A stretch of 64,000 nt of DNA from Pisolithus tinctorius (lineage: Eukaryota; Basidiomycota; Agaricomycetes; Boletales; Pisolithaceae). A program made the position numbers and the translations under genes. The notes under the pieces were generated by a model. The model was given only the letters and a program-made list of their open reading frames with translations, was not told the origin of the DNA and searched no databases. Positions 1-10,128 of the stretch are shown here, piece after piece. Each line of letters begins with the position of its first letter. Positions within the stretch are counted from its first letter, which is position 1. Where the stretch lies: positions 1,364,001 to 1,428,000 of the forward strand of contig JANFAH010000001.1 in assembly GCA_024663395.1 (NCBI GenBank), given 5' to 3'.

Positions 1-1608
1 CGCCGAACGCACCGAACTAGAAAATTTACGCCTGCACTTTCGCAATCTCAACCTGTCAGAAGACTCTGACATTTTCCGCCCTGTTTCACCCGTAACACCG
101 GATCACGCGCAATTACCTGCTGACATTCCATGGGTACTACCCACGATCACTCCTCCTGATATCTTGGCAGATCAGATATCTGCCGCATCGGATCACCTAG
201 ATCTCACTGCCCCTGATTTTCCCAGTGGCTTTATCCACTCGACTCCCTGAAGGCCCGAAACCCCGCCATCACCTTTAACACCCGTCACATCATCTGATTC
301 ACCATCACCAACACCCTCTTTTTCCCATCTCTTTGATGCCTCCGAATCTATACCCAGACTCTCAGTTCCATCCACCACACTGCCACGACCACTCACTTGG
401 TCGCAGACCACCCATCAGCCAATTAGTAACCCACCAACGCTTCTGCCAGCTCGCTCGCACACTATACCAACCGCTTTGCACCTGCAACCAATACCCGTTC
501 CATCCGTTACCAATCTGGCACTGCCACCACAGGTTAACCCACCAATGGCTAATCCTCAGTTTCAGATGCCGCTCCGCAGAACACAAAACTCACCTAAATT
601 TAGTGGAGATTCTCCCGTGCAGCTTCCACGCTACCTCGAAGACATCGACTTCCTCGGTACTCTCGCTGCTCTTGATGACCGTGGCAAGGTCAGAGCCACA
701 ATCTGCTATGCTGACCTCGAAGAAGCCAAGGTCTGGCAAACGCTCCCAGAAGCCGCTCCCACGGCTGACGACTGGGATGCCTTCATAGTAGCTGTTAAGG
801 GTTTGTACCCTGGCTGCAAGGGTGACGACTGCTACTGCCGTGCAGACTTGCAGTACCTTGTCGAAGAATATCAGTCCAAGCCTATGTGGAACCAGGATGA
901 CCTCGGAGAATACCAGCGGAAATTCACTAAGATTTCTGCCCTGCTCATTAAAACTAAAAAGCTTGCAGAGACAGAACGGGATTCCATGTTCCTGAATGGC
1001 TTCCCGAGGGCCATCGCAGATCGTATTCGTCATCGACTCTCTATAGTCCGCACCGACCTCCACCCTGACGATCCATACCTGCTTGCAGAAGTCATCAAAG
1101 CTGCCAAGTTCCTTCTGACAGGATCTGCTCTTTGTAGTGCAGTACCGATGATGGGTACCGCGGCCTCGCCAGCTGCACCTCCCTCATCAGCTTACATGCT
1201 GCAGGTGCCACCTGCTGGTACTGTCGTTAAACAGGAATACAACTTCCAGACGCAGCCTCCACCGCAGCAATGCAGACCCGGCTGCGGCTTCTGTGCAGAC
1301 CCCAACCACTGGACAAGGATGTGCATGCTCATTGAAGTTTATATCCACGCCGGTAAGATCACGAGAGGTACAGACAACCATCTCTATCTGGCAGACGGGA
1401 GCCGAATCCCACGTTTCCCTGAATGTAACTCACTGAGAGAGGCTGTTGACCGCATCATGGCTGACAGAGACCAGGCCAGCGCGCGTGCTGCGACTCCTGC
1501 TGCTCCGTGCAACGTGGCCATGCAAGGCACTGCTAACCTCTTCTGCATTGCTCATCCCGAAATTGACATGCAGTTGGAAATCCAGCCTTCTGCCTTCTTA
1601 AACACCAT
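1..1608 (+). pseudogene. LTR-element family A copy 1: gag, 5' part
   Basis: The frame runs from position 2 and its start lies before the window. It encodes a retrotransposon Gag: a proline/serine-rich N-terminal part, then a capsid-like helical region (about 580-1120), then a Cys/His segment near 1276-1330 of the form C-G-F-C-x4-H-x4-C. A TGA at 248-250 interrupts the frame; family A copy 2 (minus strand, 24.9 kb) reads through at the same place. Gag packages the element RNA into cytoplasmic particles. Downstream the frame is cut by a solo LTR at 1609 and resumes at 2265. The homologous copy at 23.7-25.1 kb confirms that this is repeated sequence. The family is assigned by the Gag/retropepsin layout common in Agaricomycetes; the order is not certain because no reverse transcriptase is seen with it. 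Confidence 0.8.
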
Positions 1609-2264
1609 TGTAGGAAAAGTCCAAGTAGCTGTATAATACAAGCTAGATGGCTTAGATAACAACAATAAAAAAATGAAGGGAACGAATTGCTCGTCCCAAG
1701 GGATTCTGGACTGTCGAGACTAGAAGGTGAGACCCGGCGCTTTGTAGCGGTAGTGGTTTGTGACGTGCGTGGCATGGTCCGCGGAATAGTACTGGCGATG
1801 CGAGTGGTGCGAGTGGTATACGTAGTTCGTGCACAGCGGAATGCGAGACATGTGGTGTAGACAAAGTGTAAAGGAAACTTGTGGTGACCTTCCGAGTGCC
1901 AAAAGGTATCATTCTGTACCTAAGTACAGGGCTTCATAGTCTGGACAAACCCGGAACCTAAGTAAGACAGGGTACAGTAAGGGAAAGCCACACAACAGTG
2001 TGTACACAGAAGACAGGCCAAAACAGAGGCCAAGGGTATACTACAAGCACTAAAGGAATAGAGGCTGTGATAAGAGAAAGAGTCCAAGGAAAAACAACAA
2101 CTGGAGCACAGTGGCCGCAAGTATAGCATTGCACGAGAGGGAGCGAGGGCATGGGAAGGTAGTGCATGAACAATGGTGAATGCGAGAGGGGAGCAGATGT
2201 AACAGTAGTCATGGAATGGTTAATGATAGGGGCTTACACGTCCAGGGAATGCGGATTCCTCACA
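1609..2264 (-). repeat. Solo LTR of family A, inserted antisense inside family A gag-pro
   Basis: This stretch begins TGTAGGAAAAG and ends CCTCACA, so it has TG...CA ends. It matches 25172-25829 over its whole length. At 25172 a primer-binding site lies beside the LTR on the side that makes minus the sense strand, so this copy is antisense to the gag it interrupts. Flanks are CCAT on the left and CCGT on the right, 4 bp (5 bp if a shared A is counted) with one mismatch, consistent with an aged target-site duplication. The gag-pro frame resumes directly after it. Other short ORFs here are not convincing. Confidence 0.85.
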
Positions 2265-3611
2265 CCGTCCAAGATGCCGATGAACCTGTTGCAGACTTAG
2301 CCGACCCTGACTTCCAAGCATATGTCGCTCAAGCTTGGGCTACCTACCAAGCAGATAAAGGTAACAAGGGAGCAGTCATTCCCTGCAGAAAGAAAGCCCG
2401 CTTCGACAGAGTTGAAATCACAGCTCGACCCATGGCACGTCCTGCCAACCCTCCACAAGTCGACCCACATGCAGCCACTGTCGAAGAGGAAATCATTTCC
2501 CCTGGCATTCAAAGTTCGCGTGCCACTCACCAGGCATCCAATCCCTCTACACCTGCACCAACGTCCACCACTACGAAACCATATGTTCCTCCAACTAGTC
2601 CAGCTCCAATGCCCACGCACAAGGATCCCGTTCCCGCAGCAGTTGTTCTGTCGCAGACACCATACCCAGCAGCTCGCAATCAAAACCAGTATCGTTACTC
2701 GTTCCCACTCGAAGACGAAGCCGCACCCAAGCGTATCATGGAGTGCATACTCGAAACCAGCATTGCCATGCCAGTCAAAGAATTATTTGCAGTAGCCCCA
2801 GAGTTTCGCAAACAGTTCAGAGACATCACCATGGCGAAATGCATCACCACAAACGAGATTGAGGTAGTTCATAGCGACAATGAAGAAGGAGTACAAGTGA
2901 ACGAACTGACCGGCTGCGATCCTCAAAGAACCACGTGCAAATATGGAGACTGCGTTATCCGTGGTGACGATGGCTCCATTGTAGCTCACCACACTCTGCT
3001 GCTCTGCTGCATCGAAGCCAAGGTCCCCGGGACCGATGTCACAATCAACTGCATACTAGATTCCAGTTTGGAAATCGTTGCCATGCCCAGGCGCATTTGG
3101 GAAAAGATCAGGCTTCCATTGCGCTGTGATCATCTCATGACTATGACATCTGCTAACATGTCTAAAGACACTACTGTAGGCATACTAGAGAACCTGAAAC
3201 TCGACTTCGGTGCCGGGCCAGTCATGCTACAGGTTCAAGTAATTGAACATGCCAACTTTGACATGCTCCTCGGACGTCCGTTCATTTGCCTTATGAGTGC
3301 GGTAACAAACAATTATCCCGACGGCGGACAGCGGATCACTCTCCGAGACCCGAATGACGGCCATGAGTACACTTTGCCCACACGCCCATGGCATTGTCAC
3401 ACACCAAAGGTGTTGTGGACATGGTTACAGCTGACTCTGCCTAACTCGTCGACGAGTTGTGCACAATGCCCAAGCATGCAGATGAAGACTAAAGGCCTCA
3501 TGCGTAGAAAGACTGTTGGATGTTAACAGTCATCCTTCACACAAGAACAAGTCATCAGTGCTAAAGAGAAAAGAGGAAGCGAGTTAAGCGCACGTTAAAG
3601 GTTTTTAGCGC
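2265..3611 (+). pseudogene. LTR-element family A copy 1: gag/protease middle part
   Basis: This is the continuation of the polyprotein after the solo LTR, open to a stop at 3524-3526. It contains a Pro/Ser/Thr-rich linker (about 2500-2690) and then a retropepsin-like domain. The usual catalytic Asp-Ser-Gly is present as Asp-Ser-Ser near 3058, followed by a strand ending in a Leu-Leu-Gly-Arg motif near 3272. The role would be self-processing of the polyprotein, but loss of the Gly suggests an inactive enzyme. After about 3400 the frame drifts, and in-frame stops appear before the family B insertion at 3612. The C-terminal part resumes at 7445. Confidence 0.75.
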
Positions 3612-4033
3612 TGTAAGTTAGGTAGTTAGCAATCCTAGGGACTCCTAGGGATTGATGGAAAGGGTCTAGTTCGACCCAGAGGAGCTCTGTGCTTGGATCA
3701 GTGAAAAAGAGTCAAATGAGTGACTGGAGTTGGTCAGAAGGAATGGAGTGATGAAAAGAGTGGAGGATTGCATCTAGGGTCGTCTAGGGGTGCCTCCAAG
3801 AGGGCTTGTCGCAGTCTTTCGTTTGCAGTCTTTTATTTTTGCTGTCTCGCAGTCTGGTTTCTCCTCTTTGTTGTGTACTGTAGACCTACACTAGTGCGCA
3901 AAAAATGCTGACTAAGCCACCAAAAATGCGCCACAAAGGTAGGCTAAGTATCACTAATGTAAATCAAAGCAAAAACACAATAGAAAAGATAAAATAATTA
4001 AATCACCTCAGTAGGGAGTACTTATTCCCTACA
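3612..4033 (-). repeat. Family B 3' LTR
   Basis: Starts TGTAAGTTAGG and ends CCCTACA, and aligns with 7009-7444. The interior side on the sense strand ends in a C-rich stretch (complement of TCCAAGGGGGG) directly before the LTR, in the place of a polypurine tract. Confidence 0.85.
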
Positions 4034-4197
4034 TCCAAGGGGGGCTTGAGATAATGACTGTCCTCAGTCAACAAAAAAGGGGGGTTCAAATGAAGGAACA
4101 GGTATCATATCAAAAATGAGTCCAGAAAATGAAAGGCATCAAGCTTTGAAACAGAAACAAGGAGACCATATCAAGAAAAAGGAAAAGTCCACATGAC

Positions 4198-5871
4198 TCA
4201 CTTCACCAACCCACAAGGGATGTGACCAGAACCAGGAAGGAAACTGGCACAGGCATCTGGACAGGGAGAAGGTTCAGCCAGAGGGGGGCTATGAACATGA
4301 ACCGAGGGAAGAGGGGACAGGTGAGGTTGTTCAAAGTCAGTTCTTCGAACTTGAGTACAATTCGAAGCCAGGAGGAGGGGTCGAAGTCGAAATGGCTGAG
4401 CCACTGGGGCCTTAGAGCATGGGGAGAGATGGTGAGTAGAGGTTGAGGGGTGTTCGATGAACCTCGAGCCTGAATCAGCCACTCCGATTTGGGCACCTTG
4501 ACTTCGAGCAGAATTTGGGGGACTGGTACGAACTCGATGAGGGGGAGAGAGTCCTGGAGGGGACCGAGGCGAAGCAGGGGAAGGTACCTGGGAACTCGAA
4601 CCACCACGACCACAAGCCAGGGCCCAGAAGTCGAGCCGCTCCCTGAGAGTCTGCCCGAGAGCCTCTCGAGGGATCTCCTGACCTGTAGGTAGTACAACTC
4701 GGCCATGAACAACCCTACACCTGCCTGACACCAGATACAAAGTGCACACACTGCACTGAGCTCGAACATGGCCTTCTCGACCACAGAAGAAACAGAAACT
4801 GAACCTCTCGAGGGCAGAAGGATGCTTCGAGGCTCCCTGACGAACAGGGGAGTCATTCGAGTGAGGGCTGAGTCGAGGGGGACTCTTCGAAGTCGAACTG
4901 GGCTGTGGGGAGGGCTTACTCAAGGCCGGATGAGAATTCAAGTCATTCGAAACCAACTCGAAGCGAAGTCGGATACCACTTGGAGCCCCTTGCTGAGGGA
5001 TGGGGACACACAGGCTTGAAACTGGTCGAGGGTGACCATTCGAAGTCGACTCGAAGCAGGGAGGGGGTCTACCTGATGTCAAAGGTTCATTTCGAAGAGG
5101 ATGCTGGTTATTCGAAGCCGAAGGGGGCTCGACTCGATGAGGGGTACTGTCCAAAGTCGACCCGAAGTGGGGAGGGGGTCTACTCGAGGTCAAGGGTTCA
5201 CTTCGAAGAGGATGCTGGCTATTTGAAGCCAAAGGGGGCTCAATTCGATGAGGGGGGTCTGAACTCCACCACTTCCCTGTGCCATCACCAACCAACTGGT
5301 TCACCAGCACATACCTGGTGTGATGAACAACATCGATGAAGTGCCAGGAGAGGTCTGGGGCATGCTGGGGGAACCAGCAAAGGAGGCTGGTCATTACCTT
5401 CTTTGCGAGCTGTAATGAAAGGCCTCAAATGAAGAGCCTCGACTGTGCCTCAATGTCTAAAACACCCTGCTTTACGAGATGCAGGAACTGCTGCTGGAAA
5501 CTTCGAAGATACTGCCCTAGGGATGAGAGCGAATCAAATTCAAAGGTACGAGCCTTCTTGAGAAAAGCAAAGAGCTCATCAAGGGGGTCGAGATCATCTC
5601 CTGGCTGCTCGAGCTCAGGGTACTGCTGGATGACCAGGCCTATGAATTGATCCCATTCACCATTACTAGGCTTGATGAAGTGTGACCAAAGCTTCGACGA
5701 GCTTGGAGGTGCGAACCGAAGCGCAACTTGGATGGTTGCCCTATCTTTGAAGACTCCTCTTTCCTCACAGTACCTGACTACCTGCTCGAAGTAGTCTCGA
5801 AGGTCCTGCAGGTCTCCTGAGAACTCAGGCCTTGCCACCGAAGGGAAAACACTGCTGCACATAAGCACCAA
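4198..5871 (-). pseudogene. Family B gag with CCHC zinc knuckle
   Basis: One frame runs 5871 to 4198 with a single in-frame TGA at 5427-5425, probably a former CGA. The N-terminal 150 residues look like a retrotransposon Gag capsid (aromatic-rich helices, Glu-Phe-Ser-Gly near the start). The middle is rich in Pro/Ser/Arg and holds two tandem repeats of about 40 residues (centred near 5220 and 5100). A zinc knuckle C-x2-C-x4-H-x4-C lies near 4790-4750. The frame ends at 4198, close to the 3' LTR. Its role would be RNA packaging for the element. I saw no protease or reverse transcriptase domain in any frame. Confidence 0.75.
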
Positions 5872-6987
5872 GGACTCGAAGCGAGCTCAAAGGTCTATGA
5901 TGCAATCCCAAAGGTCCCGATGACTCGGACAGTGAGTGTGAACAGTGAAAACGCGAGCTCGAAGTGGAAACACTCAAGTTGAAGAGCCAAAACGCAAACT
6001 CGAGCACTCAAGGGGCACAGACTACCCAGACCAATCCCAAAGACTAGAATTTGACTTGTAACACTAAAACACGAATACTAGTGATGTAGATTTGAACCCA
6101 AAGCCCTGAAGGGGAAACCTATGGAGCAAAGACACAACCCTGAAAGACCGAGGGGTTCTCGAAGCGAGTTTGACAGGGACTCGAGCAGTTCAGAACAGTG
6201 CCAAAGGGGAGAATACAAGGATGGGTGACCGGGGGTGGTGGACTGCAGCACTAAGACACCAAAAACGAGCCAAAAACACTGCCAAGAGTAAGACTCTGGC
6301 AGCAAGAGGGGGGGAGAGGGTGATCCTGGGGACAACACACCAAAAAGCGACCTGGTGCAACTTCAAACAGGTGCAGGCAACTCCTATGGACTGAGAACGA
6401 GTGCTGGCGATGATAAATGGCTTAAGACAGCAGAAAAATAGTGCAAAAAGGCCTAGGGATGGTCAAAGTGGCTCGAAGGGGCCTCAAATGCAAAAAACGC
6501 AGTTCGATGGCAACCAGAACAGTGCGAGACAGCTGAAACTGATGGGGAATGAGTGAGGGCAATCCAGAAGACCTTGTACGACCAAAAATGCGAAGAGAAA
6601 TGGCTTCAAACAGCCAAAAATGTCTGGAGAGGGCTCTGGGGGGGCAAGGGCACACAAATGTGGCCAGAAGCGCTGTAAATGGCTGGGAAGGGAACTGACT
6701 GGCAGATAGGCAAAGGAAGGCGACACAATGGGGTGCTAGGAGTCCAAAAACGCGCCAGAAAACGACTTCGAGAGGGCAAAATGCGACCTGAAGAGACTTT
6801 GAAGGCAAAAATGCCTAAAAGCGATTTGACGGGGGGTTTGAGTGGCTCAAAACGGCCGTATAGGAGTCAAAAACGAACACAGGCGACGACCTACAACTCC
6901 AGAGGGCCAAAAATGCGAAGTAAAACCTGCCAAAAAGCGAAAATCCAGGCAGGAGGAGGAGGAGGAAGGGATCCAAGCTAAGCAGAG
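5872..6987 (-). other. Family B leader with recurring CAAAAAxGCG motif
   Basis: No convincing gene. Between the primer-binding site and gag, the plus strand repeats variants of CCAAAAATGCGA every 25-60 bp (for example near 6260, 6348, 6492, 6585, 6622, 6748, 6805, 6870, 6910 and 6935). The same core occurs in the LTR (near 3925 and 7335). This could be a packaging or regulatory leader, or remains of a short tandem repeat. Confidence 0.5.
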
Positions 6988-7006
6988 CCCCTCGCGGTGG
7001 GCTCCA
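6988..7006 (-). other. Primer-binding site, family B
   Basis: On the minus strand the sequence TGGAGCCCACCGCGAGGGG follows the 5' LTR after two bases. A PBS starting TGG complements a tRNA 3' CCA end. Almost the same site is used by family A (25151-25169). Confidence 0.8.
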
Positions 7007-7008
7007 GA

Positions 7009-7444
7009 TGTAAGTTAGGTATTTAGCGATCCTAGGGAGTGCTGGGGACTCCTAGGGCTTGACAGAATAGGGTCTAGTTCGACCCAGAGGGGTTCTGAGC
7101 TTGGAAGTGAGAAAAAGAGACAAATGAGTGGATTTGAGTTGGGCAGAATGAATGGAGTGGGGAAATGAGAGAATAATGGCGTCTGGAGGTCGTCTGGGAG
7201 TGCCTCAGCAAGGGCTTGTCGCAGTCTCTCTTTCGCAGTCTTGGATTTCACAGTCTTCGCAGTCTGGTTCTCCTTCTTTTTTTGTGTACTGTAGACCTAC
7301 ACTAGTGCGCAAAAAATGCTGACTAAGCCACCAAAAATGCGCCACAAAGGTAGGCTAAGTATCACTAATGTAAATCAAAGCAAAAACACAATAGAAAAGA
7401 TAAAATAATTAAATCACCTCAGTAGGGAGTACTTATTCCCTACA
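7009..7444 (-). repeat. Family B 5' LTR
   Basis: TGTAAGTTAGG...TTCCCTACA, matching 3612-4033 with a few indels. It is the 5' LTR because the primer-binding site adjoins it on the minus strand. Confidence 0.85.
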
Positions 7445-8115
7445 GCGCCCGTGTATGGCATTCCGGTTTTCATCATATCTCCACCGTTTCCAAAGATATC
7501 GACTCCATTCCCACACTTGCTTAAAGTGCTCAGTCCCACGATTCTTCCTTCCAAATTCGGAGAGGATCCTCACACCCTGTACGTTTCTACAGAGACTCCG
7601 TCTGTCAGATGCTCATTTCGCTAAGTCCATCAATCATGGCCACCTCTTCATTGATCATCTCGCTTGTCTCATTTGCCAGAGACAGTGGCTACGTATATCT
7701 GCCAGGCATTCCCACCAGCTTCCGTCCTGAAGCCCCCTGGTTCATCCCGTCATTGTCAGCCCCATCTCATCCCATGCAGCTTGGTCAGTGTGTTCTCCTT
7801 GTCAGTATGACTTCCAGAAGGACGTTCTTTGGTCGCCTCAGGTCTGTCACTTGGATAGAAAGGTCTTATGTGGTCGTTTCAGTCTCCCCAGTTGATGAAG
7901 CATATGGATCGTTCCTCCCTGCTCCCTGCACCATCTTTATTCCAGTCTCGTCCATTGTTCTTCCCACATTGCGACAGCTGCAGTATAATCTACTGTCCTC
8001 CAGCCTCCCTGATCGCATTCATGACGAGTATGACATGCATCTTGCCTTCTTACTGCAAGATTCAGCAGAAGACATTCCCCCTTCTCCTCCTCCTCCATCA
8101 GAACCCCATTCATGA
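7445..8115 (+). pseudogene. LTR-element family A copy 1: C-terminal part of the gag-pro ORF
   Basis: The plus-strand reading resumes right after the family B insertion. One frame is open from 7445 to a stop near 7620, and a second from 7609 to 8115, so at least one frameshift separates them. The protein is rich in Pro/Ser and hydrophobic residues and ends in a proline run. I recognise no catalytic domain. It is placed here because it continues the interrupted family A element and because it ends cleanly before the next LTR. 8116-8231 has no gene. Confidence 0.55.
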
Positions 8116-8231
8116 AGTTTTTGTTAACTTTGCTGAGAGGATGAAAGGGTGGGAGACGCGATCGCGTATGCTCTCATTGCCCCACAGACCCCCAACACCC
8201 TAGCCCCCTTTGACACCTGACTCATGCCCTT

Positions 8232-8717
8232 TGTCATATACCAAGAAACCCTCGGTCTGGTCTTAGGTTCTGAATGCCGGGTCAATACCGAACACTGAGG
8301 CAAGGTCTGTTTTCTTACTGTACTTTTCTAGTTAGTCTTTGTACTGCCCTCGCTTGTGCTGAGGCAGTGTCTGTCTTTGGCTCTCCAATCCCTGTCTTCT
8401 CGTTTAACCTTTAGTTAGTTCCTTACACAGCTATTTAGTTCCTCACTGGTAACACCGGCCTTCGGGTTGCCAGTCTTCGGTATATATACTCTACGTACAT
8501 TGTACTTAGTCCCTCAGTCTGAATATCAACTTAGTTCACCCCAAGTCCCCAGCTTAAGCCCGAGTTGACTCTCGGCTTTCACTCCTGATCCCCCTTGGCT
8601 TTCTCTGACCTCAACCCGGCTTGCGCAAGGGTCTAGCACACGAGCTAAGACCAAGGGTTGTTGCCCCCGGTGCTCGGCCTTCGGCCTTCGACCCCTGTCC
8701 CAGTCACAGACTTAACA
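8232..8717 (+). repeat. Chromovirus 5' LTR
   Basis: TGTCATATACC...CTTAACA, 486 bp. It matches 15150-15588 over the part that remains there, with scattered substitutions. It contains a TATA-like run at 8481-8488 and the self-primer segment at 8516-8526. Confidence 0.85.
8481..8526 (+). promoter_or_regulatory. LTR TATA box and predicted RNA start with self-primer
   Basis: TATATATA at 8481 lies about 35 bp before AGTCTGAATAT (8516-8526). That 11-mer is exactly complementary to the site after the LTR at 8720-8730. In Tf1-type elements the first bases of the RNA fold back to prime reverse transcription, so transcription probably begins near 8516. The start site is inferred, not measured. Confidence 0.6.
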
Positions 8718-8719
8718 GT

Positions 8720-8730
8720 ATATTCAGACT
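8720..8730 (+). other. Self-priming primer-binding site
   Basis: ATATTCAGACT begins two bases after the LTR end and is the perfect reverse complement of 8516-8526 within the LTR. No TGG-type tRNA primer site is seen here, unlike families A and B. Confidence 0.65.
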
Positions 8731-8757
8731 TCCACTTGTGCAAGTCACTCACCACCC

Positions 8758-10128
8758 ATGACCAGAACTCGCACCCAAGCTCGAGAAGACCGTGCTTTAG
8801 AATCCGCCTCTGCCTCGAGACCAACCCAACCTGAAACCTCAGACGACCTTTGCCGCCAGTCGGCCCTCAGTTCCCTCGCCAGTCACTGCCGGACTTCTGT
8901 GGTCGTGCAGCAGTTCCAAGGATTCTCAGCCCATCGTTCTGGTACTGCACCGGCTTCCAACGACCGAGGTACACCAACACCAGCCGGTCATCGACCTCCT
9001 GCTCCCTTTGGTAACCCTGGAGGTGATGGTGACGACGACCCGGACGACTCTGACCATCACTCCAGTGATGACAACAATGATAACAACGACGATCCTTTCA
9101 GGCCTAATCCCAAGGAAGGTGAACACGAGGAAACTGAAGGAAACCTACAGCTAAGGGTCTTAGACAGCCTCACCAGGGCCGTACAGTCCCTCACCCGGTC
9201 TTCCCGCCGAGACACCGAAGGAAGCTCAGGATCAGCCAAGGTCCGAGAGCCGGACACCTTCGACAGCACCGACCCAAAGAAGCTCCAACAATTCCTTGTC
9301 CAGTGCAAGTTAACTTTCCAGAACAAACCCCGAACCTTCCGTGATGACCACCGAAAGGTAACCTTCGCCCAATCCTACCTCAAGGGAATGGCACTCGAAT
9401 GGTTCGAGCCAGACCTTCTTCTCACTGGTGAACCTGAGGACCCACCCCTGTGGATGGACAGCTGGTGCGAGTTTGTCATCGAACTCCAGTCGACTTTTGG
9501 TCCCCATGACCCAGTAGCAGAAGCCGAGAACCAACTCGACCACCTAACCATGAAAGAAACCCACCGCATCAATAAATACATGGTCGAGTTCAATAGGCTA
9601 GCTACCCAGGTCCGGGGATACGGTGACGGGGCTCTCCACCACTTCTTCTATGCCGGTCTCCCCGACCGAATCAAAGATGAGATAAGCCGGGTAGGCAAAC
9701 CCTGCACCCTTGAAGACCTTCGCCGTCTAGCTCAGGACATAGACGCCCGCTACTGGGAATGATGTGAGGAGGTCCAACGCCAGAACCAGTCTTCCAGTAA
9801 CCAGAACTCGTCAAAGACTGGCAATAGAGACTCAAACACCAACAAAGGGAAAACCTCGGCATCCAACACCTCCCAGTCCCCCGCTACACCAAAGACCAGC
9901 AGTACCAACACTGGGTCTTCAAAGCCCAAAACAGCCAGCCACAAACTTGGCAAGGACGGAAAGTTAACGGCTGCCGAGTGAAAGCAACATTTTGACCTAA
10001 AGCTCTGCATGTTCTGTGGAGGGGATGGTCACGTAGCCAAGGAATGCCCCAAGAAGGTGGCCAAAGCTAGAGCAGCTGCAGCAGCTCCGGAAGCCACACT
10101 GGAGGCCTCCACCGAGGCAAAAAAATAG
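8758..10128 (+). pseudogene. gag: Chromovirus gag
   Basis: ATG at 8758 opens a 457-codon frame ending in TAG at 10126-10128. It is broken by TGA at 9760-9762 and 9979-9981. The order is: acidic, low-complexity N-terminus with an Asp/Asn run (about 9020-9090), a retrotransposon-gag capsid domain (about 9230-9730), a Ser/Asn/Lys-rich linker, and a zinc knuckle C-x2-C-x4-H-x4-C starting at 10006. The two TGAs stand where the family normally has arginine, so CGA to TGA change is likely. The frame ends in two Lys codons and a stop that coincide with an A-rich slippery site leading into pol. Role: structural particle protein. Confidence 0.88.
10119..10128 (+). promoter_or_regulatory. Candidate -1 ribosomal frameshift site
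   Basis: Seven A residues in the phase A-AAA-AAA are followed at once by the gag stop TAG. Slipping back one base opens the pol frame, which is open through the junction from 10125 and joins the ORF usually called from 10182. This heptamer form is a known -1 slippery type; I did not test for a downstream structure. Confidence 0.6.

Larger units (their letters stand above)
3612..7444 (-). mobile_element. Family B: complete gag-only LTR retrotransposon (TR-GAG-like)
   Basis: Two LTRs of 422 and 436 bp, both TGTAAGTTAGG...TTCCCTACA on the plus strand, flank a 3.0-kb interior. The primer-binding site lies beside the right-hand LTR, so the sense strand is minus. The interior holds only a gag gene; I see no protease, reverse transcriptase or integrase. 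Flanks AGCGC at 3607-3611 and GCGC at 7445-7448 give a 4-5 bp target-site duplication. The element sits inside family A copy 1, so it is younger than that copy. Such gag-only elements depend on enzymes from an autonomous relative. Confidence 0.85.

Noticed and set aside
333..788. 151-codon plus-strand ORF
   Set aside because: It overlaps the gag frame out of phase, and gag has the clear homologue in copy 2, so it is a shadow.
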